From DASQZT01 sp963728965 (lineage in GTDB: Bacteria > Acidobacteriota > Terriglobia > Bryobacterales > Bryobacteraceae): a stretch of 64,000 nt of DNA. Location of the stretch: positions 1,240,001 to 1,304,000 of the forward strand of contig CAVSMH010000006.1 of assembly GCA_963728965.1 (NCBI GenBank). Reading direction: 5' to 3'. The translations under genes were made by a program, and so were the position numbers. The notes under the pieces were generated by a model, which ran no database searches, was not told where the DNA came from, and saw nothing but the letters and a program-made list of their open reading frames with translations. Of the stretch, positions 29,454-37,666 are shown piece after piece (the first letter of the stretch is position 1; each line of letters opens with the position of its first letter).

Positions 29454-30566
29454 TCAGAATCCGGACGCCGCGATCCAGAAACTCTCTTTCCACTGTCCGC
29501 CCGGTGCCACGCTTTGCAGCTCTTTATAGAGCCCCGCGTGCGCCAGGTTGAACCCGTTGGTCAGCGCCGCCATCGGCTCGAAGCAGATGAAGTCCCGCGC
29601 CGGCGCGTACACCACCGCTACCGTGTATTTCGGTCCGTAGGTCACCGTGATCCGCTGCTGCTTGCCCTGCACCCAGAACTGCGCCCGTCCGTCTGCTCCC
29701 CGAATCAGGTTCGAAAAGACATCGTCGAGCTGCGATCCCCCCAGCGGATGCGGGTCGGCGAATTCCACCGGTTTGCGTTCGCCGGTAGGGATCAGCAGGT
29801 TGTTCAGCACCATGTGGTCGCGCGCCGCCAGGTGCACCCGCCATTCCTCCCGCGGCGCGTCCTGTACCTGAAAATACGGGTGAAACCCGATGCCTACCGG
29901 CATCGGCTGCGCGGAAAGATTCTCCAGCGCGGTCTCCACTTCCACTTCCCCGTTCTGCAGCCGGTACGTCATCGTAATGTTGTGCGCGAACGGAAATTGC
30001 GCCATCAGGTCGGGATATTTCCAGAATTCGAATTTGCTCGTCGCCCACGCGCCGCGCTCGTTCGCCTCCGCCGCCACCAGCGTCCACTCCCGCGAAAACG
30101 TGATCAGCCCATGAATCGGCTTCTGGTGATTGTCGCGGCGCAGGTTGCCCAGCTCCGCATTGAGCAGGTACTTCTTCCCGTTCGCCCAGTAGGCATCGCC
30201 GTCGATACGGTTGGCCCACGGCGCCAGAAACGGCACGCAGCACAACCGCGGGTTGGCCTTCAGCTCGCCCGGCCCATGGTACGGCGACCACAGGATGTTC
30301 TTGCCTTTGACCTTGATCTCGAACGCGATGTTTCCCACCGCCGGCGCGATCGACACCTGCACATGATGCGCCGTGTCCTCCAGTTGCACTACCTGGACGT
30401 CGTCCACCACGGTCTTTCGCGCGGCATAGTTGGCGGCTTCGAGCATGAACGGGAGGAGCAGGAATGCTACTGCGAGTCCGGTTCGTCCTGCAAGTCGAGC
30501 GTGGTTTCCTGACGGCAGCACACGCAGGGGCCTGGAGTATACGCGCGGATTGAGCATACGTCGCAC
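29454..30566 (-). CDS. Aldose 1-epimerase (mutarotase) family protein
   Basis: Up to 370 aa, galactose-mutarotase-like fold with a probable export signal. His residues in KPIHGLI and GIGFHPYF and the Glu in CFEPMAALTNGFN match the catalytic set of aldose-1-epimerases and glucose-6-phosphate epimerase relatives. The start is uncertain. ATGs at 30566 and 30557 and a GTG at 30521 are in frame; the GTG gives a more standard signal peptide. Every option overlaps the end of the upstream small secreted protein gene, suggesting coupling. Confidence 0.82.
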   Translation of the reverse strand: MRRMLNPRVYSRPLRVLPSGNHARLAGRTGLAVAFLLLPFMLEAANYAARKTVVDDVQVVQLEDTAHHVQVSIAPAVGNIAFEIKVKGKNILWSPYHGPGELKANPRLCCVPFLAPWANRIDGDAYWANGKKYLLNAELGNLRRDNHQKPIHGLITFSREWTLVAAEANERGAWATSKFEFWKYPDLMAQFPFAHNITMTYRLQNGEVEVETALENLSAQPMPVGIGFHPYFQVQDAPREEWRVHLAARDHMVLNNLLIPTGERKPVEFADPHPLGGSQLDDVFSNLIRGADGRAQFWVQGKQQRITVTYGPKYTVAVVYAPARDFICFEPMAALTNGFNLAHAGLYKELQSVAPGGQWKESFWIAASGF

Positions 30567-30880
30567 CAGTAAGTGATCAGCTTGAGTTTACCGTCCTTAC
30601 GTACCAAAAGCGAATGCGTATGGCTCGGATCGATCACGAACCGGTCCACGCCGGCGAAATGCCCGCGCGCCTGCACCGCAAACCCGTTGATGCGTGGATC
30701 CTGGAGAACTTTCTGAACGGTCTCGTCTCCCTCCAGCCGGACCGTCTTGTGATCCGCCGTTTCGAGCGTCGCCGGATGCCCCGGATGAATCGCCAGCTTT
30801 CCGCGCAGCGTCTCACCGGGATGCTCGGCCGCCCAAAGCGAACCCATCGCGATTGCCAACACACACAGACAGAACCGCAT
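30467..30880 (-). CDS. Small secreted protein with a C-terminal cysteine cluster
   Basis: 137 aa; I do not recognise a named family. Signal peptide about residues 1-17. The body has short beta-type segments with an IHPGHPATLETADHKTV stretch. Near the C-terminus five cysteines cluster (YWCDVC followed by PCVCC), fitting a metal site or disulfide knot. Its 3' end overlaps the start region of the epimerase-like gene, suggesting they are co-translated and functionally related. Confidence 0.6.
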   Translation of the reverse strand: MRFCLCVLAIAMGSLWAAEHPGETLRGKLAIHPGHPATLETADHKTVRLEGDETVQKVLQDPRINGFAVQARGHFAGVDRFVIDPSHTHSLLVRKDGKLKLITYWCDVCSIRAYTPGPCVCCRQETTLDLQDEPDSQ

Positions 30881-30966
30881 TTACTTCTATTCTACCCCGC
30901 CCGCCCTCGCGGCCATTCAACGGTGCCATTATGAACAGTGAGCGCTCTCCCGGAGGTACTCGGCCC

Positions 30967-33441
30967 ATGAGCATCGATGACGGCCCTCCCGAGGTGCTGG
31001 ACAGCCCTCTTTCCATCTGGTCCTTTCTCGTCCGCCACGGCGGTATCGATCCGAAGAATTACGATCAGCCCCTGATCGACGAAATCCGTACCCACCTGGC
31101 ACTCCCCGAGGAAGGCGATTTCGAGCAGCTCCTTGCGTCGAACGTCTCCGTCGAAGCGTTTGTCGTCGCGTTCTTCAAAGCCGTGGCGCCCTACGCCGCC
31201 ATGATGTCCGACCTCTTCGTCGTCTTCGAGCGGGCCGGCGTCAAGCGCTCCAACCAGTCGATGCGCATCGATTATGACTTCGGCGCCTCCGTGGAGCCGC
31301 TCCGTTTCGACCTGGAGCATTTCAAAGAGTGGCTCAAACGCTGGAGATCCGTTTCCGAAACCCTTTTTTCCAACCAGTGGAACCGGCCGCTGCTCTGGGA
31401 AATCCCCAGCGCTTTTCCCGATTCCAACCACCGTCTGCTCGACACCGGCATACAGCAGTGGCTCCGCGAATACCGCGCCGGCCGATGGCCGAAGTCCGCG
31501 CCGCCTCTCCCCATCTCCGGAAATCTCGAGCTGGATACCCGCCTCGAAAGGCTCTGGCCGGTTCTCCTCCAGGTCCTCGAAGAGAGCGCCCGCTATGGCG
31601 CCGGCCACGACGCCCTTCGCGAAGCGTCCCGCTCCGCCGTCCCGGAGCCCGGCGAAAACGCTCCATCCTGGCCGCCCGATCTCCTGTGGCAACTGGAAGG
31701 GGACTATTGGGCCGGTTCGGTCGTCCAGAACGCCCACAGCCTGGCGCGCCGGGCCTCCTCGGAACAGCCGGCCGCCATGGCAGCGTCCATCGAGAGCGCC
31801 ATTTTAAAGCTCGACGACATCTGGCGCCGCGTACCCAAGCTCCCGATTACCCAGGACCGTCTTGCCAGCGTCCTCTGGGCCGTGCTCTCCCTGCCGTTCT
31901 GGCAAATGCGCCACGAGCTCTACTCCACTTGGGTCTTCACGCAGATCCTCGAAGCCTTGGGCTGCCTCCCGGTTCGCATTCATGTGCTCAACGGCAGCCT
32001 CAAATTCTCGTTCTCCGGCTCCCACCTGGCCACCGTCGACCTCGCCCCGCCCCGCCTCCATGTCTGGGCCGAGATGCGTTCGCCCCTCACCAACCCCCGT
32101 AGCAAGAAGCGCACCGGAGGGATCCAGCCCGACTATTCCCTCGTCACCGATCCCATCACGGCGCCGGAAGCGTCCATCCTCGAAATCGAGTGCAAACAGT
32201 ACCTGAAACCCTCGGCGACAAACTTCTCCGATGCGCTCACCGACTATGCCAAAGGCCGGCCCAATGCGGTCATCGTTCTCGTCAACTACGGCGGCGTGAC
32301 TGACTCCATCCTCGATCGCGTCGATCCCGAAGTGCGGCACCGCACCCATATGGTGGGCCACCTGCACCCCGGAAGTGCCGGCGCCAAGGACCAGTTCAAC
32401 ACCCTCCTCCGCACGGTCCTCGAAACGCACTTCCGCCTTCCGCCCATTACCGCGCTCCCGGCGTCCGCCTCCGGTACGCTCGGCTCGACCGCCGAAATCA
32501 CCCTCACCTGGAACGCCGCGCCTCGCGATCTCGACCTCCACCTGCGGGTCGAGCGCAGCCGTGCCGCCTCCCTGATCAATTACAGCGAGCGCGGCCGGCC
32601 CGATGCCGATCCATTCGTCTCGCACGAAGGCGACGTGCAGCACGGCTTCGGCCCGGAGCGCATCGGCATCGCCAAATGGCTCGATGGCAAATATTACTGC
32701 GCGGTCCACAATTATTCCAATGACGCTCCGCTCGCCGCCTCCGGCGCCCGCGTCACCCTCAGGTCCGGCTCCGTCGCACGCGACTACTTCTGTCCCGCGC
32801 AGGGCGCCGGCGCCTGGTGGCTGGTATTCCGCATCGATCCCCAAAACGGCCTGGTTCACGAATTCAATCAGATCGTCGAGTTCCCCTGGCGCGAACGCAC
32901 GATCTTCGAAGAAGACTTCTCCGACAACCGCAATAAATGGTCGGAGACCTTTCACGAACTGGCCGTTCGTGACGGCGCCTACCTGTTTTCGCACCAGCGC
33001 CCCGACAAGTCCTGGCTCACCTGGAAAACCATCCGGCTGGAAGATGCCTCCGACTTCCGGATCGAAGCTGCCATCTCCCGCACCGCCGGAGTGGAGGGAA
33101 GCTACTACGGTTTGATCTGGGGGTTACAGGATGCGGACCACCTGTACGCCTTCACCGTTCGTTCCGACCGCTCGTTCCGGATCTATCGCCAGGACGATAA
33201 CTCGCTCGATCCTCTCGTGGACTGGCAGAAATTCCCCTTCCTGCCAGGTGATGACACGCCCACCCGGCTGGCCGTCGAGAAGTCCGGAGACCGCCTGCTG
33301 TTCCAGATCGACGGCCGCCTCGTACACGACCTGCCCTTCCGGAACTTCTTCGGCCCCAACATCGGTTTCCTCGTCTACTCCCAAGTCTCGATCCGCGTCC
33401 ATACCCTGAAAGTGACCCAGCTCTACGCCCCGGCCAAGTAG
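30967..33441 (+). CDS. PD-(D/E)XK nuclease-like / YfaP-like / lectin-fold fusion protein
   Basis: 824-aa protein from the ATG at 30967, which has GGAGG 10 bp upstream; an ATG at 30931 is possible. Residues 1-350 are helical and unassigned. Residues about 370-450 show a restriction-endonuclease-like core: D389 in QPDYS, then E408-x-K410 in IECKQY. Around 515-600 the WNAAPRDLDLH start and later GFGPERI and KYYCAVHNY strongly recall the YfaP/DUF2135 beta-sandwich. From about 646 (IFEEDFSDNRNKW) to the end lies a concanavalin-like sandwich. There is no signal peptide, so it is probably cytoplasmic. I know of no described protein with this combination. Whether the nuclease is active is unknown. 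Confidence 0.65.
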   Translation: MSIDDGPPEVLDSPLSIWSFLVRHGGIDPKNYDQPLIDEIRTHLALPEEGDFEQLLASNVSVEAFVVAFFKAVAPYAAMMSDLFVVFERAGVKRSNQSMRIDYDFGASVEPLRFDLEHFKEWLKRWRSVSETLFSNQWNRPLLWEIPSAFPDSNHRLLDTGIQQWLREYRAGRWPKSAPPLPISGNLELDTRLERLWPVLLQVLEESARYGAGHDALREASRSAVPEPGENAPSWPPDLLWQLEGDYWAGSVVQNAHSLARRASSEQPAAMAASIESAILKLDDIWRRVPKLPITQDRLASVLWAVLSLPFWQMRHELYSTWVFTQILEALGCLPVRIHVLNGSLKFSFSGSHLATVDLAPPRLHVWAEMRSPLTNPRSKKRTGGIQPDYSLVTDPITAPEASILEIECKQYLKPSATNFSDALTDYAKGRPNAVIVLVNYGGVTDSILDRVDPEVRHRTHMVGHLHPGSAGAKDQFNTLLRTVLETHFRLPPITALPASASGTLGSTAEITLTWNAAPRDLDLHLRVERSRAASLINYSERGRPDADPFVSHEGDVQHGFGPERIGIAKWLDGKYYCAVHNYSNDAPLAASGARVTLRSGSVARDYFCPAQGAGAWWLVFRIDPQNGLVHEFNQIVEFPWRERTIFEEDFSDNRNKWSETFHELAVRDGAYLFSHQRPDKSWLTWKTIRLEDASDFRIEAAISRTAGVEGSYYGLIWGLQDADHLYAFTVRSDRSFRIYRQDDNSLDPLVDWQKFPFLPGDDTPTRLAVEKSGDRLLFQIDGRLVHDLPFRNFFGPNIGFLVYSQVSIRVHTLKVTQLYAPAK

Positions 33442-33456
33442 CCCGGCGGGCTCCCC

Positions 33457-34488
33457 TCACGGCCGCAGAACCACCTTCATCAGTCCGGCCTCATGCCGGT
33501 ACAACCGGGCAAACCAATCCGGCCCTTCCGCCAGCGGCGCCACCGCGCTGATCAACGGCTCCACCCGGATCGCGCCCGACGCCAGCAGATCGATCACCGC
33601 CGGGTACTCCCCGTTCGACGCGCACGACCCCTGCACCCGGATCTGCCGCGTCACCACCGCCTGCAACGGCAAGTCGATATTCGGCGCAATGTTCCCCACC
33701 AGGGTCACCCTGCCTCCCTTGCGCACGCAGCCGATCGCCGTCCGTACCGGGTCGGTAGCCCCCACGCATTCGAGCGCCACATCCGCGCCTCGCCCGCCCG
33801 TGCGCTCGCGCACCGCTTCCACTGCGTCCTGCTCCTTCGCATTCACCGCATCGGTGGCGCCGAGCCGCACCGCCAATTCCAGCCGCGACGGCTCCACATC
33901 CACCGCCATCACGCGCACGCATCCCGCCGCCCGCAGCGCCTGTACCGCCAGCAGCCCGATCATCCCGCTGCCTACCACCACCGCGCTCGCTCCCAGCTCG
34001 AACCGCGTCAGGTTCACCGCGTGCACCGCCACCGAGACCGCTTCGATCAGCGCCGCCTGCTCGTACGACAGTTGTTCCGGCAGCCGGTACATAATCCGCC
34101 GCGGCACCGCCACGTACTCCGCGAATGCGCCGTGCCGGCGGTACTCGCCCGGCGAAACCCCCAGCACCTGCCGTTGGTCGCACAGGTTCACGTCCCCCCT
34201 CGTGCAGTAGTAACAGCGCCCGCAATAGATCGTCGAATCGAAGGTCACCCGGTCGCCGGGACGCAAATCGCCCACCTCCGCCCCGGTCTTCACCACCTCC
34301 CCCGCTGCTTCGTGGCCCATTACCAGTGGCGGGATCCGCCGCCCCGTGGACCCGTCCAGCCCGTGCACGTCGCTGCCGCAGATTCCGCAGGCCCGCACCC
34401 GCACCAGCACATCCTCCGGGCCCACCGCCGGTTCCTCCATGCGGACCATCTCCAGCTTCATGTATTCCTTCAGTAAGAGCGCTTCCAT
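33457..34488 (-). CDS. Zinc-dependent medium-chain alcohol/polyol dehydrogenase
   Basis: 343-aa MDR protein with catalytic zinc ligands (Cys in CGICGSD, GHE in VMGHEAAG). It has the four-Cys structural zinc loop (CGRCYYC...NLC) and an NAD-binding VVGSGMIGLLA. Nearest in style to sorbitol/L-iditol or galactitol-1-phosphate 5-dehydrogenases, so a sugar-alcohol substrate is likely. The start at 34488 fits the family; an ATG at 34500 is also in frame. An 8-bp inverted repeat lies just upstream. Confidence 0.87.
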   Translation of the reverse strand: MEALLLKEYMKLEMVRMEEPAVGPEDVLVRVRACGICGSDVHGLDGSTGRRIPPLVMGHEAAGEVVKTGAEVGDLRPGDRVTFDSTIYCGRCYYCTRGDVNLCDQRQVLGVSPGEYRRHGAFAEYVAVPRRIMYRLPEQLSYEQAALIEAVSVAVHAVNLTRFELGASAVVVGSGMIGLLAVQALRAAGCVRVMAVDVEPSRLELAVRLGATDAVNAKEQDAVEAVRERTGGRGADVALECVGATDPVRTAIGCVRKGGRVTLVGNIAPNIDLPLQAVVTRQIRVQGSCASNGEYPAVIDLLASGAIRVEPLISAVAPLAEGPDWFARLYRHEAGLMKVVLRP

Positions 34489-34498
34489 ATACCCGCCC

Positions 34499-34523
34499 AT
34501 CGTACGTCACATTACCGTACGAT
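34499..34523. promoter_or_regulatory. Inverted repeat, candidate operator
   Basis: ATCGTACG (34499-34506) and CGTACGAT (34516-34523) form a perfect 8-bp inverted repeat with a 9-bp spacer. It lies in the short divergent gap between the dehydrogenase and membrane-protein genes. Size and spacing suit a dimeric regulator. The regulator is not obvious nearby. Confidence 0.4.
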
Positions 34524-34573
34524 TTCACCTTAGGAACTCCCCAGCGTCCCGCGGTGTCGTATACACTAGTTCC

Positions 34574-36136
34574 GTGCAGTACTCGATAATCGGCTCGGAT
34601 TCCGGCCCGCCCGATCCTCCCCGACGACCTGCATTCGCCCTGGGTAAACGGTTCGGGCGCCGCCTTACGCCTGTCATCCAGTGCGCCGGCCTGGTGGCCA
34701 CCGGCTGGATCGTCTGGATTGCCGCGGTTTCCCCGCGGCTGCACCGTTTCACCTGGACGTCCCTCTTGCTCCACGCCTTCGGGTACGCCGCCTTTGCGTG
34801 GGCCTGGAGCGCCTGCATCACGCTCCTCCTCTACCTGGCCATCCCCTCCGATCAGCGCGATGACGTGTTCCGCGTCACCCTGCGCACCTCCACCGCCGCC
34901 GTATGGTTCGCGCCGGCGATGATTCTCTTCACCCAGCTTTCGCCCGCCGCCCTGGCTGCGGCCCTGGCGCTGGTGGTCAGCGCCACGCGCCTGCTTTACT
35001 CCCAATGGCGGTTGCTTCATCCCCTCGCCGAGCAGCCGTTCTTTTCCGTCCTTCCCACCGGCATGTTCGGCGAAAACGAGCCGCCCCGTCCCTGGCTGCT
35101 CCGATCCATCGCCCCCGCTCTGTCCGTGGCGCTGTGCTTCCAGGGGGGCGTCCTGGCCCTGCTGATGGAGCTTCCGCTGCTGGCCGGCTGCCTGCTGGCC
35201 ACTGCCGCCGCCCTGCTCACCGTCTACGCCTTTTCGGCCGGCGTGGCCGATCTCGACCGCCGCCGCAGCCTCCCGCAAGCCGCATTCGGCGCCGTCCTCA
35301 CCCTCATCCTCGCCTCCGGGCTCACCGTCGGCGGGCTCACCGGACGCGTCATCCAGCACCCCCGCATGGCCAACGAGTTTGGCCGCGCGCCGCACAGCAT
35401 TATCGAGAGCCTCCGCGCCATGCTGCGCCAGGTCTTCTACGGCGAACAGCCGCCCGGCACGCGCGATGCGGAGCATCCCGCTCGCCCCGAGGACGCCCGC
35501 GCCACTCCCCGTCCCGATGCGATTCCGGAGTCCGGCTCCTTCCCCGACGGCAGTTTCCCCGGCGTAGTGCTTTTGCCCGAAGTCCGGCCCGTGCCCCTCC
35601 TGGTCGCTCCCCGCCCGGCGAACTACGGTCTCAACGGCATGCCCACCCGCCCCTTCGGCATCCCCTTCGGCGGCGAATACTGGTTCTACCGCTTCAGCTA
35701 CCGCCGTCCGCCGTTCAATTCCTTTTACCGCAAGGGCCGCCCGGACGAGCTCTCGTTCAGCACCACGGACCACTGGCCGCTTCAGATGGAAGCCCGCCAG
35801 GCGCTCGACGATCCCATCGATCTCACCTGCTGCCGTAAAGTCCAGGTCCAGATCTGGAATGCCGACCGCCATCCCGACACCGTCTCGCTCGAACTGTTCC
35901 TGTTGCAGTCCGACCTCGCCTACTCCCCCGCGCTCTATCTCGGCAAGGTACCCGTCCTCTCCCAGCCGGACCTTTCCCGCGAGCCGGTAACGCCCGTGCC
36001 CGAGTTGCTGGATTTCCCCATCCCCGCCGGCACCTCCGGCTCCTACAGCATCTTTAAGGTGATGTTCCACCGCGCCCGCGCCCGCGCCGACAAAAGCGCC
36101 CGCATCGCCATCGAACGTTTCATCCTCGTTCCGTAA
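34574..36136 (+). CDS. Polytopic membrane protein with a conserved soluble C-terminal domain
   Basis: 520 aa from the GTG at 34574; upstream of this the frame is antisense to the dehydrogenase gene and not protein-like. The N-terminal half has about seven transmembrane helices. The C-terminal half (from about residue 340) is soluble and contains GIPFGGEYWFYR, STDHWPLQMEARQ, DLTCCRKVQVQIWNADR and a terminal KVMFHRARARADKSARIAIERF. I recall similar segments in uncharacterised Acidobacteriota proteins but no function. A TATACA element lies about 10 bp before the GTG, so the message may be leaderless. Confidence 0.65.
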   Translation: MQYSIIGSDSGPPDPPRRPAFALGKRFGRRLTPVIQCAGLVATGWIVWIAAVSPRLHRFTWTSLLLHAFGYAAFAWAWSACITLLLYLAIPSDQRDDVFRVTLRTSTAAVWFAPAMILFTQLSPAALAAALALVVSATRLLYSQWRLLHPLAEQPFFSVLPTGMFGENEPPRPWLLRSIAPALSVALCFQGGVLALLMELPLLAGCLLATAAALLTVYAFSAGVADLDRRRSLPQAAFGAVLTLILASGLTVGGLTGRVIQHPRMANEFGRAPHSIIESLRAMLRQVFYGEQPPGTRDAEHPARPEDARATPRPDAIPESGSFPDGSFPGVVLLPEVRPVPLLVAPRPANYGLNGMPTRPFGIPFGGEYWFYRFSYRRPPFNSFYRKGRPDELSFSTTDHWPLQMEARQALDDPIDLTCCRKVQVQIWNADRHPDTVSLELFLLQSDLAYSPALYLGKVPVLSQPDLSREPVTPVPELLDFPIPAGTSGSYSIFKVMFHRARARADKSARIAIERFILVP

Positions 36137-36207
36137 TCCGCCCGCGCCACGCCCGGGCTGTACCAAGCCGCACCCCGCCCCCGCTCAATCCGTCATACGA
36201 TCGAATC

Positions 36208-36741
36208 ATGAGGTCGCAGGCTCGGTTGCTTTCCTCAGTCCTTCTGGCCGCTTCGCTCCTCCGCGCGTCGGGCGACGCGGCCATCGACCGGGCCACCATG
36301 CGCGGCCTGAAATCCGTCAACGTCGTGCTCGATCCCCTGGCCACCGAGTTGACCAAAGCCGGCCTCACCCAGACCGAGTTGCAAACCCGCCTCGCAAGCC
36401 GCCTCAAGGACGCCGGCGTTCCCGTGGACCCGTCGGCCACCGAATTCGTCGGCCTGCGCATCATGTCCGTCCGCAACAATCGCGGCCCCTTCGCCGTCGC
36501 TTTCAACCTGGGTCTCTATCAGCCCGTGGTGCTCGTGCGCGACCCCAATCTCAAGTCCGCCATACCCACCTGGGACATCGAAACCGTCCTCCTCTGCGAT
36601 CCCAAAACGCTTCTCGATGCCACCATGGATACCATCGACGAGTTGGCCGGCCGCTTCGCCGCCGCCTGGCGATCGGTCAATCCGCAGGGCAAGCCCGGTC
36701 CCGCGCCGGCATCCCCGTCTCATTCCCCACCGCGCAACTGA
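36208..36741 (+). CDS. Secreted protein of unknown function
   Basis: 177 aa with a signal peptide (about 1-23). The mature part has alternating helix and strand, with segments FVGLRIMSVRN and YQPVVLVRDP. It ends in a Pro/Ser-rich tail. No catalytic motif is recognised. It sits between the membrane protein gene and the sigma-like gene, all on the plus strand with gaps of about 70 bp, so it may be cotranscribed. It probably works in the periplasm. Confidence 0.6.
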   Translation: MRSQARLLSSVLLAASLLRASGDAAIDRATMRGLKSVNVVLDPLATELTKAGLTQTELQTRLASRLKDAGVPVDPSATEFVGLRIMSVRNNRGPFAVAFNLGLYQPVVLVRDPNLKSAIPTWDIETVLLCDPKTLLDATMDTIDELAGRFAAAWRSVNPQGKPGPAPASPSHSPPRN

Positions 36742-36805
36742 TCCCTTTCCAATTGCGCTCCTCCACCGCCCCTCCCGGTGATATACTCCCTAAAACCGTG
36801 ATCGA

Positions 36806-37666
36806 ATGAATCAGGTCCCGGACGACTGGCTGCCGTTCATCCGCTCGGCGCAACCTGTTATTGCAGGTAGCGCAGCCCGGACTCTGCGGCGCTGGTCGCG
36901 GCCCACCCCCGACGATATCGATCGGCTCACCGAACAGGTCTTCGTCCAGCTCCAGGGCCAACTGCCGGCAGCGAAGGGACACGGCCCCGCCTGGCTTCGG
37001 GCCCTCGCCTCCGCCGCCGCCCTCGACTTCCTACGGTCGCAAATCGCCCAGAACCACGCCGTCGAACAATCCGCCCGCTCGCTGTTGCTCGGCCGGACCG
37101 CGCGCGCGCTCGCCACTGCTGGCGACCGTGATCGCTGGGTCTTCTGGCTCTACTACCGCCACGGTCTGACGCCGCAGGCCATCGCTGCCATCGCCGCCCT
37201 GCAACTCGCGCCCGCCGAAATCGACCAGGCCATCGACCGCCTGGCGCAGCTTACCGATGCCGAAGACTACGCCGATTCCCTGCGCGCCGGCGACCCCGGC
37301 CCCGCCGAGCCCTCCTGCCTCAGTGCCGCCGATGTCGCATCCCTTGTGGATGGCGACTGCGCCACCGGCCTCGAAGAGCTCTTCGAGCACCTCGCCGATT
37401 GCGACCGCTGCGGCAGCCTGCTCCATGACGCGCTGCCCGCGCGCGACCGGCCCGACCTCGGCGAGCTCCGCACCTCCACTCCGGAATGGCAGTCGGCATT
37501 GGCCGAACGTTGGAACCGCGAGACCCGCCCCGGATGGCTCGATCGCATCCGCCAGGCGATTAACGCGATCGAAGAGCCTCCACCGGATCCACCCGCGCCG
37601 CCCGCCAGGCGGGAATCCCGCTCGCGGCCAGTGTCACCGCCAGAAATAGAACCGGAATCCCCATGA
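36806..37666 (+). CDS. Sigma-like factor fused to a zinc-finger (anti-sigma type) segment
   Basis: 286 aa. Residues 1-85 resemble a diverged ECF sigma region 2 (ending WLRALASAAALDFLRSQI). Residues about 105-150 resemble region 4 (WVFWLYYRHGLTPQAIAAIA). Next comes a segment with HLADCDRC (H-x3-C-x2-C), the zf-HC2 motif normally found in anti-sigma factors. The tail is Pro/Arg/Glu-rich. The last 107 bp overlap the 3' end of the convergent permease gene, and the tail is read from its antisense strand, so the C-terminus may be recent. A TATACT element lies 19 bp before the ATG. Confidence 0.55.
   Translation: MNQVPDDWLPFIRSAQPVIAGSAARTLRRWSRPTPDDIDRLTEQVFVQLQGQLPAAKGHGPAWLRALASAAALDFLRSQIAQNHAVEQSARSLLLGRTARALATAGDRDRWVFWLYYRHGLTPQAIAAIAALQLAPAEIDQAIDRLAQLTDAEDYADSLRAGDPGPAEPSCLSAADVASLVDGDCATGLEELFEHLADCDRCGSLLHDALPARDRPDLGELRTSTPEWQSALAERWNRETRPGWLDRIRQAINAIEEPPPDPPAPPARRESRSRPVSPPEIEPESP

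Noticed and set aside
30694..30966. Longer start for the nuclease-like fusion
   Set aside because: The region overlaps the minus-strand Cys-cluster gene and lacks protein character; ATG 30967 has a Shine-Dalgarno.
33491..36166. 891-codon minus-strand open frame
   Set aside because: It is Gly/Arg/Glu-rich shadow sequence opposite the membrane-protein gene and in another frame of the dehydrogenase gene; no domain is recognisable.
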